A stretch of DNA of 64,000 bases from Candidatus Melainabacteria bacterium. GTDB lineage: Bacteria > Cyanobacteriota > Vampirovibrionia > 2-02-FULL-35-15. Shown piece after piece: positions 32,856-41,971 of the stretch. Made by a program: the position numbers and the translations under genes. Location of the stretch: positions 62,001 to 126,000 of the forward strand of contig JAHFBF010000003.1 in NCBI GenBank assembly GCA_023250195.1. The letters are read 5' to 3'. The stretch's first letter is position 1. Each line of letters starts with the position of its first letter. Under the pieces are notes generated by a model. That model searched no databases, was not told the origin of the DNA, and saw only the letters and a program-made list of their open reading frames with translations.

Positions 32856-33287
32856 ATGGAAATAAAAAATATAAAACAGAAAAGTTTGGTAATTGTAGGA
32901 ATTATATGGTTCCTGGTTGGTGCAGGGTTATCAGCTGCAGGTATAAATTGGATGCTTCAACTTGGCTTTGGGCCTAAAATGATTATATTTCTTACTTCAA
33001 GTGTTTTAATTGGTGTGTTGAAAGGAAAATTTGTACTTCAAAAAGTTGCCTTAAAATACTATAAAAGGTCAGATATAATCCAATTTAATGATAATGACAT
33101 TTTTCTTGGCTGGGTAAAGATATTGGGTGTAAAAGGTTTTATTCTTATTGGTTTAATGATGGCAATGGGCTCTTTTCTTAGGCATAGCAATATTGATAGA
33201 CCAATTTTAGGAATAGTCTATCTGGCAGTTGGTATAGCTTTATTGTATGCTAGTAAAATATTTTTTAATACAGACAAAGTAAAATAA
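32856..33287 (+). CDS. Hypothetical four-helix membrane protein
   Basis: 143 aa with four hydrophobic segments (LVIVGIIWFLVGAGLSAAGI; MIIFLTSSVLIGVL; GFILIGLMMAMGSFL; ILGIVYLAVGIALLYAS). Short polar loops. It is 45 bp before the S1-domain gene on the same strand. Not recognised. Confidence 0.6.
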   Translation: MEIKNIKQKSLVIVGIIWFLVGAGLSAAGINWMLQLGFGPKMIIFLTSSVLIGVLKGKFVLQKVALKYYKRSDIIQFNDNDIFLGWVKILGVKGFILIGLMMAMGSFLRHSNIDRPILGIVYLAVGIALLYASKIFFNTDKVK

Positions 33288-33332
33288 AAAAACTAAAATA
33301 TTAAAAAAGTAAAAAAAGAGGCAAAATTATTA

Positions 33333-34532
33333 ATGTCGACAATAACATTTGAAGAATTAAAAAATAAATACCAAAACAAAATCGAAAAAGATTCTGAAGT
33401 GACCTGTAAGCTGCTTATAAAATTAAAAGATGGTTATCTTGTGGATATTAATGATGAGTGGGAAGGGATTGTTCCTGCCAGTCATATTTTGAATTATGCT
33501 GATGAATCTAATTTAAATGAAACATTTAAGGCGCTTGTAATTTCAGGACCAGACAAAAACGGCAGGTCTACAGTTTCTCCAAAAGCGCTAAAGGAAAAAT
33601 CCGCCTGGGAAATGCTTGCGAAATTCAAGGAAGAAAATAAATTATTTAAAGTTACTATTTCCAAGGTAATAAAAGGTGGCGCTGAAGTTTTTATTGATGG
33701 GCTAAGAGCATTTTTGCCAGGCAGATATATAAGGTTACCTGGAATTAGTCAGGAGAACTGGGCAAATCAGGAAATTGATGTATTAATTGAAGAACTAGAA
33801 TATAAAGAGAAGAAAATAATCTTAAATCAAAAGAAAGCTGTTGATTTGGAAAAACAAAAAAAAGCTGAAATTGTTATCAAGGGACTTAATGAAGGGGATA
33901 TTGTTGAAGCAGCTGTTCTAAGGATTGCAGATTTTGGGGTTTTTGTTGATCTGGGTGGATTGGATGGCTTAATACCTGCTTCAGAATTAAGTCGTGGTAG
34001 ATTTACTCATCCAAAAGATCTTCTTAAAGTAGGTCAGACCGTACGGGCAAGAATATTTCGGATTGAAAGGGAAAGTCTGCGGGTTGCTTTAAGTATTAAA
34101 CAGCTTTTAGGAGATCCATGGGAGCAAATTGAAAATGAGGTTGAAGTTGGTCAGCTATTAATAGGAAAAGTTATTAATGAAGCACCATTTGGTCTATTTA
34201 TTGAACTGAAGCCCGGGGTTGAAGCGCTTCTTCATAATTCAGAAATGGTTGAAGGGATGGAAAGACCAAAAGTAGGTTCTACAATTACAGCCAGGTTAAT
34301 AAAAATTGATTTGGAGCAAAGGAAAATAGGACTTTCATTTAAAGATATTGAACAGAAAACAGAGGTCAGAGATCAGAGATCAGAGATCAGAGAAGAACAA
34401 GCAGAGCAACCACAAAATCCAAAATCCAATCTCCAATCTCCCATCTCTGAATCTGATAATGAATTAAGTTTGCCTGCTTCACAGGGTAGTCTCGAAAATT
34501 TTATACTGACAGAAAGTATAAACGAGAATTAA
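33333..34532 (+). CDS. S1 RNA-binding domain protein (ribosomal protein S1-like)
   Basis: 399 aa. Four S1-type OB folds, the last two most typical: GDIVEAAVLRIADFGVFVDLGGLDGLIPASELS (about 192-225) and GQLLIGKVINEAPFGLFIELKPGVEALLHNSEM (about 278-310). The length and number fit the shorter S1 proteins of cyanobacteria and low-GC bacteria, which help mRNA bind the 30S subunit. The C-terminal tail (VRDQRSEIREEQ ... SNLQSPISESD) is encoded by heptamer repeats and is low complexity. AGAGGC precedes the ATG. Confidence 0.85.
   Translation: MSTITFEELKNKYQNKIEKDSEVTCKLLIKLKDGYLVDINDEWEGIVPASHILNYADESNLNETFKALVISGPDKNGRSTVSPKALKEKSAWEMLAKFKEENKLFKVTISKVIKGGAEVFIDGLRAFLPGRYIRLPGISQENWANQEIDVLIEELEYKEKKIILNQKKAVDLEKQKKAEIVIKGLNEGDIVEAAVLRIADFGVFVDLGGLDGLIPASELSRGRFTHPKDLLKVGQTVRARIFRIERESLRVALSIKQLLGDPWEQIENEVEVGQLLIGKVINEAPFGLFIELKPGVEALLHNSEMVEGMERPKVGSTITARLIKIDLEQRKIGLSFKDIEQKTEVRDQRSEIREEQAEQPQNPKSNLQSPISESDNELSLPASQGSLENFILTESINEN
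34366..34395. repeat. AGAGATC heptamer repeat in the S1 gene
   Basis: AGGTCAGAGATCAGAGATCAGAGATCAGAG: four units in frame, encoding VRDQRSEIRE. A further imperfect series (CCAATCTCCAATCTCCCATCTC) follows at 34425. Confidence 0.8.
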
Positions 34533-34543
34533 GGAGATAAACT

Positions 34544-35968
34544 TTGCCAACACAAGAAATACAAACAGTTACAAAAGAAATTCAAAAAGTTGTTTTAAAG
34601 ACTATTTGTGAATCCCCTGTCATTGGAATTGAGGAGTTGGTTCTACTGTTAAATTCCAGAGATAAAAAAGTTTCTCAGGAAGAAGTTATACAAGTCCTGC
34701 ACAGTATTGCACCAAACAAAAACTGGCATAGAACTTCTAAAGAAGAGATGCAGAAAGAGGTGCTGAATTATCTCTGGACTTTGGAAAATCAGATTCTGTT
34801 TTTACTTCCGACAAAGCAAAAAGAAACAACAGTTGCAGAATTTAATCAAATAAGACTACAAAACAAACAATCTAAAGTATCAAAGGATTTGATAAGACAT
34901 TTACAGACTTTACTTTCTGTAGAAGCCAGGAGCCTTTCAAAGTTTAGAAAATTTACAAAAGACCTGTCAGTTCAAGATGATACAGAACCAAACATTCAGG
35001 CAATGTGGCTGCTTAGAATACTTCTTGCAGAGCTAAATTCAAATTCAATTACTTCAAATGAAGAATTGGTTTCAACTGTTATTAATAATCTAAAAGAGAA
35101 ATCGCCGGTAATGTCTGAAAAAGTAGGCAGAACAATTCAAAGAATAGCAGAGAAGTTCGTTGAAAAATATTTTCCTAAACATATTTCAGTTGAGTTATTG
35201 AAAGAATTAATATCTAAATATCAAACCATTTATCAAAACTATGCTTCGGGGGCTGAACGTGAAATTGTGTCACAGGGGGAGTCTCACGATCAAAACAAAT
35301 TAACCCGGGAAATTGTTGAACATTTACAACAAGCTCAGGAAATTGTAAATGACTCACATGAAGGCGGATTTTTGAGCAAGTTGCTTTCAGGAAAAGTAAA
35401 GAATAGAGAAGGTGTAATTAAAAAAATTGATGATGCAATTGTTTTAATTAATAAGTTGAATGAATTGCATAATAAAGGGAGTAAATCCACCAGTGAAAAG
35501 ATTTTACTTATTCAAAAATTTCAGTCAGACTATGAAAATATTGTTCTTGTAAAAAGTCAACTTGAGAATGATCTGTATAATTTGAAAGAAAGTTTAACAA
35601 TTCTTGAAGAAAAGAACTCTGTAAATCAGAACGAGATTCAGGATAAGACTGAATCTCTGGAAAAAGCACATGAAAAAATCGCAATGCTTCAGCAAAAAGT
35701 TGATCAAATGTCTGAGATGGAAGGAAAAGTCAGTAATTTTAGGGAAGAATTAGTTACTGCAAAAGATTTAGCAGTCAGGCTTTATTCAAGACTACATAAA
35801 ATCAAAGAAGATTTATTTAAGCAGATCTCTGAAAAACATAAAAATAATAAATCAAACGGTGAACAAAAAAATGGTATAGTTAATAACTTTACAGTCCATA
35901 AAATTCAGCAAAATCAAGAAATCGGTGAAACTACGATTAATACAGAAGTTTCTTCAACTTTGCAATGA
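34544..35968 (+). CDS. Hypothetical coiled-coil protein downstream of S1 gene
   Basis: 474 aa, starting 11 nt after the S1 stop with AAGGAG, so cotranslated with it. N-terminal half: helical, with a winged-helix-like region in the first 70 residues (GIEELVLLLNSRDKKVSQEEVIQVL). C-terminal half: a long coiled coil (about 300-430; LVKSQLENDLYNLKESLTILEEKN). No signal or membrane segment. Unknown function. Confidence 0.6.
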   Translation: MPTQEIQTVTKEIQKVVLKTICESPVIGIEELVLLLNSRDKKVSQEEVIQVLHSIAPNKNWHRTSKEEMQKEVLNYLWTLENQILFLLPTKQKETTVAEFNQIRLQNKQSKVSKDLIRHLQTLLSVEARSLSKFRKFTKDLSVQDDTEPNIQAMWLLRILLAELNSNSITSNEELVSTVINNLKEKSPVMSEKVGRTIQRIAEKFVEKYFPKHISVELLKELISKYQTIYQNYASGAEREIVSQGESHDQNKLTREIVEHLQQAQEIVNDSHEGGFLSKLLSGKVKNREGVIKKIDDAIVLINKLNELHNKGSKSTSEKILLIQKFQSDYENIVLVKSQLENDLYNLKESLTILEEKNSVNQNEIQDKTESLEKAHEKIAMLQQKVDQMSEMEGKVSNFREELVTAKDLAVRLYSRLHKIKEDLFKQISEKHKNNKSNGEQKNGIVNNFTVHKIQQNQEIGETTINTEVSSTLQ

Positions 35969-35979
35969 AGTGTTACGTT

Positions 35980-36717
35980 CTAGACAAATTGTTCTGCTAG
36001 AACCTTTTCTACAATTTTTATATCTTCAGGTCTGTCTACTGCTGGATAAGCCTTTGGTACAACTGAAAGTTTGATTTTAACGCCATTTTCAAGAGAGCGA
36101 AGCTGCTCTAATTGTTCTGCAGTTTCAAGAGGGGATGGTGGTAATAAGCTGAACTGTAAAATAGTTTCTCTAGTATAGCCATAAATGCCGATGTGACGAA
36201 AATATTTTATATTTTTTCTATTATCTCTATCAAAGGGAATTTGAGATCTGGAAAAATAAAGAGCAAAATTGTCTTTGTCCATAATTGCTTTTACAATGTT
36301 TGGATTATTTAGATCGTTAGAGTTGGTTAAAGGGGCTATTAAAGTGGTCATTTGAGCTTGATTTGATATCAGAGATTCCAAGACTTTATCAATATATTCA
36401 GATGGCATAAGTGGTTCATCGCCTTGTACATTAACCACATATTTAATATCAGGATATTTTTTTACAACTTCACAGATTCTGTCTGTGCCGCATTTGTGAT
36501 CTTTTGAGGTAATACATACTTCTACATTCAGATTTTCTTTTACAAAATTAAATATTCTTTGATCTTCAGTAGCAACAATTATTTTATCTGCAAGTTTTGA
36601 TCCTTTTGCTGCATTTACAATCCACTCAATCATTGGTTTACCGGAAATCTCTGCAAGCGGTTTGCCGGGGAAACGTGTGCTTTCATAGCGTGCTGGAATA
36701 ATAATTGCTGTGGTCAT
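35980..36717 (-). CDS. kdsB: 3-deoxy-manno-octulosonate cytidylyltransferase
   Basis: 245 aa. It activates Kdo as CMP-Kdo for lipid A core synthesis, so the organism makes (or can make) lipopolysaccharide. Motifs: IIPARYESTRFPGKPL (nucleotide loop), CGTDRICEV, VNVQGDEPL and RHIGIYGYTRE. It converges with the coiled-coil gene and has a short leader on the other side. Confidence 0.93.
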   Translation of the reverse strand: MTTAIIIPARYESTRFPGKPLAEISGKPMIEWIVNAAKGSKLADKIIVATEDQRIFNFVKENLNVEVCITSKDHKCGTDRICEVVKKYPDIKYVVNVQGDEPLMPSEYIDKVLESLISNQAQMTTLIAPLTNSNDLNNPNIVKAIMDKDNFALYFSRSQIPFDRDNRKNIKYFRHIGIYGYTRETILQFSLLPPSPLETAEQLEQLRSLENGVKIKLSVVPKAYPAVDRPEDIKIVEKVLAEQFV

Positions 36718-36882
36718 GGTTAAGATTATAGCCTATAAAATTAATTTGGTATTAATTAGGCTAATTAAAAGATTATAGTTCGAATCTTAATTATAGTTTA
36801 ATTTTATAGAAGCATTTTTTGCTTGAATTTTGTATTTAAGTTTGTGAAAATACTTACAGATCTTATATCTGAGGAATATTTT

Positions 36883-37293
36883 ATGTCAGTAAATTCTAAT
36901 AGTATTTTGCCAAACTTTCATATCAAGCCTACTGTGCCTAAATGTACTAAACCAGAGGGAAATGGTATTGATTGGGGAATAATAGCATTAATGAATAAAG
37001 AGGTTGGAATGCTCATAAATGCAGGATTTAGTTGGCGTACTAACTGGGGCGATCCAGACCAGATTACTAATCATGTAAAAGCTAAGAAAACAAGGCAAGA
37101 GCTTGATGAGTATCTTGAAAAATTAAAAGTTGATTTTGGTCCAGAGGGTGTCTGTGTAATTAAAAGTGTTTATGATACGAACGGTCGACCTTATAAAGGT
37201 GCAGTTGCTATATGGGTTTGTGATGTTAAGCCAGATTTAATAATTAAAGAACTTCCAAGCAAACCAACCGAAAAATTACCCCTTCTTTTTTAA
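36883..37293 (+). CDS. Hypothetical protein
   Basis: 136 aa from ATG 36883, chosen because GAGGAA stands 8 nt before it; the ORF track's ATG (36823) has none. Soluble, with ILPNFHIKPTVPKC early and AVAIWVCDVKPDLII late. No family recognised. Confidence 0.55.
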   Translation: MSVNSNSILPNFHIKPTVPKCTKPEGNGIDWGIIALMNKEVGMLINAGFSWRTNWGDPDQITNHVKAKKTRQELDEYLEKLKVDFGPEGVCVIKSVYDTNGRPYKGAVAIWVCDVKPDLIIKELPSKPTEKLPLLF

Positions 37294-37502
37294 TGCAGTC
37301 CTACTTTGCTTTCTACCATAGGCAGAATTTCTTCCATTGTGTGAAATACTTTTTTAAGTAATTCACATACCTGTTCTGGTTTCATTGTAGGTTCTGCATC
37401 ATCACCTTTTTTCTTTACTGAGCTGTTTATGTATGCTACGACAATGTCTTTTGTGACCTTTAGTTTTTCTTCATTTGAAACATTTTTTAGGATTGATGAC
37501 AT
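37290..37502 (-). CDS. Small protein resembling the MucR N-terminal region
   Basis: 70 aa from ATG 37502, which has AAGGAGGAAAC ahead of it; the longer start in the ORF track lacks this. VTKDIVVAYINSSVKKK followed by PEQVCELLKKVFHTMEE resembles the N-terminal dimerisation region of MucR/Ros regulators (TaxIVxAYV ... LPxLIxxVhxaL) but there is no zinc finger. It might be an oligomerisation partner. Converges with the 36883 gene with a 4-bp overlap. Confidence 0.5.
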   Translation of the reverse strand: MSSILKNVSNEEKLKVTKDIVVAYINSSVKKKGDDAEPTMKPEQVCELLKKVFHTMEEILPMVESKVGLH

Positions 37503-37570
37503 AATTGTTTCCTCCTTTTGAATAAGATAACATACTTCCTTGCAATGACACATGGCGCTATAATAATTCC

Positions 37571-38035
37571 ATGCCAAAGAAAAGAAAAAGCAGCCATAAA
37601 AAGAAACAAATACTTGTTCTTCATGGACCTAATTTGAATATGTTAGGCAAAAGAGAGAAGAAAATTTATGGGAAGGTAAGCCTTGAAAAAATAAATTCAG
37701 ATCTTAAGTCACTTGCGGAAGAATTAGGTGTAGAGCTTAAATTTAAACAATCAAATATAGAAGGTGAGCTTGTAAACTTTATCCATGATGCAGCAAAGAA
37801 CAAAACAGCAGGAATACTTATTAATCCTGCAGCATATACACATACAAGTGTTGCAATTAGAGATGCTCTTTTGGCTGCAAAATTGCCTGCAGTAGAAGTA
37901 CACCTTTCAAATATTTATCAAAGGGAAGAATTCAGGCATAAGTCTCTAACTGCACCTGCTTGTGTTGGACAGGTAACTGGGTTTGGTAAAATGAGTTATC
38001 TATTGGGTTTGATGGCGCTGGTAAATAGGATCTAA
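37571..38035 (+). CDS. aroQ: 3-dehydroquinate dehydratase, type II
   Basis: 154 aa. It dehydrates 3-dehydroquinate in the shikimate pathway. Motifs: [14 protein letters not shown], then [31 protein letters not shown] with the tyrosine/histidine region and [17 protein letters not shown] (catalytic His). Usual length is about 150. The basic N-terminus ([11 protein letters not shown]) is extra. Confidence 0.95.
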   Translation: MPKKRKSSHKKKQILVLHGPNLNMLGKREKKIYGKVSLEKINSDLKSLAEELGVELKFKQSNIEGELVNFIHDAAKNKTAGILINPAAYTHTSVAIRDALLAAKLPAVEVHLSNIYQREEFRHKSLTAPACVGQVTGFGKMSYLLGLMALVNRI

Positions 38036-38038
38036 GTG

Positions 38039-38124
38039 TCATTGCGAGGAGCGTTAGCGACGAAGCAATCCCAGGCTAACTTGCGCAAAGATTGCCACGT
38101 CTCACTTTGTTCGGCTCGCAATGA
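38039..38124. repeat. CATTGCGAG inverted repeat between aroQ and obgE
   Basis: TCATTGCGAGGAGC... GGCTCGCAATGA outer arms with GAAGCAATCCC/AGATTGCC inside. It starts 4 bp after the aroQ stop and leaves 22 bp before obgE. Confidence 0.9.
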
Positions 38125-38146
38125 CGTATTGAGATAGAATATTTAT

Positions 38147-39442
38147 ATGAAATTTATTGATACCGCTAGAATTAAAATCTCATCCGGCAAAGGCGGAAAT
38201 GGTGTTGTTGGCTGGAGAAGGGACAAATATGAACCACGTGGTGGACCGGCTGGTGGTGATGGTGGTCGTGGTGGAAACGTTTATATTCAGGGAGATAATA
38301 ACCTTGGAACCTTATTGGACTTTAAATATAAATCTATTTTTAAAGCAGGTGATGGGCAGAGAGGGGGTCCAAAAAAGATGTCCGGAAAAGCCGGAGAAGA
38401 TCTTATTATGAAGGTTCCCTGTGGTACGGTAGTGCGTGATTGTGAAAGTGGAGAAATCATTGCAGATATTGTAAATGAAACTCAAAAAGTTCTGGTTGCT
38501 GAAGGTGGTCGTGGTGGAAGAGGGAATTCTCATTTTGCTACAAGCTCCAGACAGTCTCCGCATTTTTGTGAACCTGGTGAACCACGAATTGAAAGAGAAC
38601 TTGAATTAGAATTGAAACTTATTGCTGAAGTTGGAATTGTAGGAATGCCAAATGCCGGCAAGTCTACACTTATAAGCGTAATAAGTTCGGCAAAGCCAAA
38701 AATTGCAGATTATCCTTTTACTACACTGGTTCCAAATCTAGGTGTAGTAAGAAAACCTGATGGAGATGGAATTGTAATTGCTGATATACCTGGATTAATA
38801 AAAGGGGCATCAGTAGGAGTTGGTTTAGGACATGATTTTATACGTCATATAGAAAGAACCCGTTTATTGGTTCATATAATAGATTCTGCTGGAGTAAATG
38901 GGACAAATCCTGAAGATGCATACAAAATTATTCAGAACGAATTAAAAGAATACGATAAGTCTCTTTTAAAGAAGAAACAATTGTTGGTTTTAAATAAAAC
39001 AGACCTTTTGTCTGATAAAGATTGTAAACAATTGAAAGAATATTTTAAAAAGAAAAAGTTAAATCCAATATTTATCTCTGCTGCGACAAAGAAAAATGTT
39101 GATTCTCTTTTAAACCAACTTTTTCAGTTTCTTGAAAAGAATCCAAAGGAAGAGGAAAGTGTAATTCATGAGTTTTTCGATCCGGATGCGACGGATCATA
39201 AGCTGAATAATTTTACAGTTTTTAAAAATGGAAAAACGTTTTATGTTGAAGGAGGCAAAGTAGAAGGACTTATTTCCGTAACAGATTTAAAAGACTTTCA
39301 ATCAGTAGCACATTTAATGAGAGTTTTAAAAAGCATGGGAATTTTTACTGAACTTGAAAAAACTGGTATTAAAGAAGGTGATACCGTTTATATCTCAGGA
39401 GTGGAATTTGAGTATAGTCCTGAGACGATGGTTATTACATAA
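38147..39442 (+). CDS. obgE: GTPase Obg (ribosome-associated)
   Basis: 431 aa. It acts in 50S subunit maturation and stress control. Glycine-rich Obg fold (RRDKYEPRGGPAGGDGGRGG), G domain with GMPNAGKST (P-loop), DIPGLIKGAS (G3), NKTD (G4) and ISAAT (G5), and a C-terminal OCT domain (about 350-430). Full length and intact. Confidence 0.97.
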   Translation: MKFIDTARIKISSGKGGNGVVGWRRDKYEPRGGPAGGDGGRGGNVYIQGDNNLGTLLDFKYKSIFKAGDGQRGGPKKMSGKAGEDLIMKVPCGTVVRDCESGEIIADIVNETQKVLVAEGGRGGRGNSHFATSSRQSPHFCEPGEPRIERELELELKLIAEVGIVGMPNAGKSTLISVISSAKPKIADYPFTTLVPNLGVVRKPDGDGIVIADIPGLIKGASVGVGLGHDFIRHIERTRLLVHIIDSAGVNGTNPEDAYKIIQNELKEYDKSLLKKKQLLVLNKTDLLSDKDCKQLKEYFKKKKLNPIFISAATKKNVDSLLNQLFQFLEKNPKEEESVIHEFFDPDATDHKLNNFTVFKNGKTFYVEGGKVEGLISVTDLKDFQSVAHLMRVLKSMGIFTELEKTGIKEGDTVYISGVEFEYSPETMVIT

Positions 39443-39463
39443 AGATTGTTATAGAATATTGTT

Positions 39464-40606
39464 GTGGAATTAATAAATTTTAATGGATCGAAAAATCACA
39501 CTGTTGGCGTAGAGCTTGAATTCCAATTGATAGATCCAAATTCGAGAGAGCTTACTTCAGCAACAACGAAGATTTTGAAAGAGTTGGATGGCTATCCTTA
39601 TGTTAAACATGAGTTGTTTGAATCTGTAATAGAAATAAACAGCACTCCCTGCATGACTATAGATGAACTTAAAGTTGATTTACAAAAGCATGTACAGGTG
39701 CTTTATCAAACGGCTTCAAAGCTTGGTGTAAAACTTTCAATGGCAGGGACAAATCCTATTAGTAACTGGGCTCACCAGACGATTTCACCGCTTGAAAGAT
39801 ATCAGGATATTGCAAATAAAATTCAAATGCCTGTAAAAAGAATGTTAATTTTTGGATTGCATGTACATGTAGGTGTACAGAGTGGAGATGAAGCAATTGC
39901 CGTAAAATCAGGTCTTATGGATTATCTGCCGCATTTACTTGCTTTGTCTGCGAGTTCACCGTTCTGGGTAAAAAGAGATTCTGGCATGGAATCCTACAGA
40001 GTCAAAATATTAGAAACACTGCCTACTACCGGGCTGCCTTTTAAGTTAAACAACTGGGAAGAGTTTTGTGAACTGGTTTATGTGTTAAAAAAAGCAGGAA
40101 CTATAGAATCTATTCGTGAAATCTGGTGGGATATAAGGCCGCATCCTGCCTTTGGAACGGTGGAAGTAAGAATTTGTGATGCGGTGCCTTTATTAGATGA
40201 TGTTTTGTCACTTGCTGCATTAATACAATCACTTGTTGCTTTTCTTGCAAATCAATATCGCATGGGAGAAGAAACAGGACATCTGCCTTCTTTTTTAATC
40301 AGAGAAAATAAATGGCGTGCTGCAAGACATGGTATAAATGCAAACCTAATAATTAATAAGCTTGGAGATACTGTGCCTATAAAACAAGCTGTGGAGAGGC
40401 TTTTAACTGATATGGAACCAACAGCAAAAGAATTAAAAGCTGATAGCAGTTTGGCTAATATAAATAAGATATTTGAGCGTGGAACAAGCAGTACAAGACA
40501 AAGAAAAATTCACAGTCAAACTAAAGGTAACTGGAATGCAATTGTTGATAGCTTGATTAATGAATTTGAAGAGAGCTGGGATTTGAAAACGCTTTTAGTC
40601 CCTTAG
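39464..40606 (+). CDS. Carboxylate-amine ligase, YbdK/GCS2 family (weak glutamate-cysteine ligase)
   Basis: 380 aa, starting at GTG 39464. TVGVELEFQLID (ATP/glutamate site), HVHVGV metal ligands, and a C-terminal STRQRKIHSQ as in the GCS2 family. It would join glutamate to cysteine or another amine; whether it makes glutathione cannot be said as no gshB is present here. 21 bp after obgE, so probably in one transcript. Confidence 0.85.
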   Translation: MELINFNGSKNHTVGVELEFQLIDPNSRELTSATTKILKELDGYPYVKHELFESVIEINSTPCMTIDELKVDLQKHVQVLYQTASKLGVKLSMAGTNPISNWAHQTISPLERYQDIANKIQMPVKRMLIFGLHVHVGVQSGDEAIAVKSGLMDYLPHLLALSASSPFWVKRDSGMESYRVKILETLPTTGLPFKLNNWEEFCELVYVLKKAGTIESIREIWWDIRPHPAFGTVEVRICDAVPLLDDVLSLAALIQSLVAFLANQYRMGEETGHLPSFLIRENKWRAARHGINANLIINKLGDTVPIKQAVERLLTDMEPTAKELKADSSLANINKIFERGTSSTRQRKIHSQTKGNWNAIVDSLINEFEESWDLKTLLVP

Positions 40607-40610
40607 ATTT

Positions 40611-40880
40611 ATGTTTCAAGTGCATTTAATAATTTCAGGAAAAGTTCAAGGGGTTTTCTATAGAGTTGTCTGTCAGGAAGTGGCTCAGGAATTAGGTTTA
40701 ACAGGGTGGGTAAGAAATCTGCCAACTGGTCAGGTAGAAGTCTTAGCTCAGGGAGAAAAAGAAAAAATTGAAAAATTAATTGAGTGGTGTAAAAAAGGTC
40801 CATCGGGAGCAAGGGTTAATGATGTTGATGTAATTTGGGAAAATATTTCTGAAAAGGTTAGTGATTTTAGTATTAAATAG
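40611..40880 (+). CDS. acyP: Acylphosphatase
   Basis: 89 aa. It hydrolyses acyl phosphates. Motif VHLIISGKVQGVFYRVV holds the phosphate loop and catalytic Arg; GLTGWVRNLPTGQVEV has the catalytic Asn. Standard length. 4 bp after the preceding ligase gene. Confidence 0.92.
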   Translation: MFQVHLIISGKVQGVFYRVVCQEVAQELGLTGWVRNLPTGQVEVLAQGEKEKIEKLIEWCKKGPSGARVNDVDVIWENISEKVSDFSIK

Positions 40881-40890
40881 TCATTTTTTT

Positions 40891-41850
40891 CTACACAAAC
40901 CTAAATTTACTCCACCTTAGCGCCTGATAAATCCCCAAAATTATAAATACACAGATTGCTGGAATAAAGGTCACTTCAGTCTTTTGAGGTATCAGTTTTA
41001 TGGTTTTTTTAATCTTCCTGTAAATTTTATTCATATCCTGAAAGTCCTGTGCATTAAAATAATATCCGCCTGTAAGTGAAGTAATTTCTTTAAGAGTAAA
41101 TTCATCCAGCCTTGTTAAGATACCGCCTCGGATGATTGTGCCCATGGGATTTCCAATTCCAATTGAATGGATGGTTATGTTGTTTACTTTTGCCTGTGCT
41201 GCTGCAAAAACAGGGTCGATTCCTATATTTGCTTCTCCATCAGTTATTAAAATTATTATTTTGTCAAAATTATTTCTTGATCTTTTGTTTGTAGGATTAT
41301 CAAGCGATAGGACTTCAATTCCGCCTAAAATCGCATCGCCAATTGCTGTGCCTGGCTCAAGCTTTCTTGCATTGAGTTTATCCAGAATATTTAAAGTCGG
41401 CAATTTATCAAGGGTTGGATTTATAAGCATTTTTACATTTCCACTGAATAATCCAAGTCCAAGTTGAATTCCTTTTGGGAGATCAAGGATAAATTTCTTT
41501 GCTGCATCTTTTGCCGCAGTTATTCTGTCCGGTTCGATGTCACCTGCTTCCATGCTTATTGAAGTGTCCATAAGCAGTAATATCTTTGTATCACGCATGG
41601 GAATATAAATTGTACTCATTGGTCTGCTTATAGCCAGAATTAAAAGACTTAAGACAATAGATTTTAAAATTAAAGGGGTATATTTTAAAAGGTCAATTTT
41701 TTTTGATTTAGATATTGATTCTGCAAGAATCTCAAGATTTCCAAATGGAATGATATCTTTTGTCTTTTTTCTTTCAAAGTAAAAATGCAAAAGTATGTAA
41801 AGAGGAACTAATAACAAAAAACATAAAGCTTCGGGGTAGATAAAACTCAT
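40891..41850 (-). CDS. BatA-like von Willebrand factor A membrane protein
   Basis: 319 aa. Two N-terminal membrane helices (LCFLLLVPLYILLHFYF; LILKSIVLSLLILAISRP), then a VWA domain with a complete MIDAS (LLMDTSISM, then TAIGDAI, then ILITDGEANIG), and a C-terminal helix. This is the BatA/aerotolerance-operon layout, usually with a MoxR ATPase and BatB nearby; neither is here. Divalent-cation-dependent protein binding at the membrane is expected. Confidence 0.85.
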   Translation of the reverse strand: MSFIYPEALCFLLLVPLYILLHFYFERKKTKDIIPFGNLEILAESISKSKKIDLLKYTPLILKSIVLSLLILAISRPMSTIYIPMRDTKILLLMDTSISMEAGDIEPDRITAAKDAAKKFILDLPKGIQLGLGLFSGNVKMLINPTLDKLPTLNILDKLNARKLEPGTAIGDAILGGIEVLSLDNPTNKRSRNNFDKIIILITDGEANIGIDPVFAAAQAKVNNITIHSIGIGNPMGTIIRGGILTRLDEFTLKEITSLTGGYYFNAQDFQDMNKIYRKIKKTIKLIPQKTEVTFIPAICVFIILGIYQALRWSKFRFV

Positions 41851-41876
41851 ACCTTAGTATTATAAATCGATTCATG

Positions 41877-41957
41877 TCATTGCGAAGAGCGAAGCGACAC
41901 GGCAATCTCATAACGTTAGCAGATTGCCGCGTCGCTTAATGCATCTCCTCGCAATGA
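41877..41957. repeat. CATTGCGA inverted repeat between the BatA-like and GNAT genes
   Basis: TCATTGCGAAGAGCGAAGCGAC ... CTCCTCGCAATGA; inner arms GGCAATCTC and AGATTGCC. Same family as 26277. Confidence 0.88.
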
Positions 41958-41971
41958 TGTGACAACTTGCT

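Noticed and set aside
38157-38411. ORFs 38157 (+) and 38312 (-) in obgE
   Set aside because: Shadows of the glycine-rich Obg domain in other frames.
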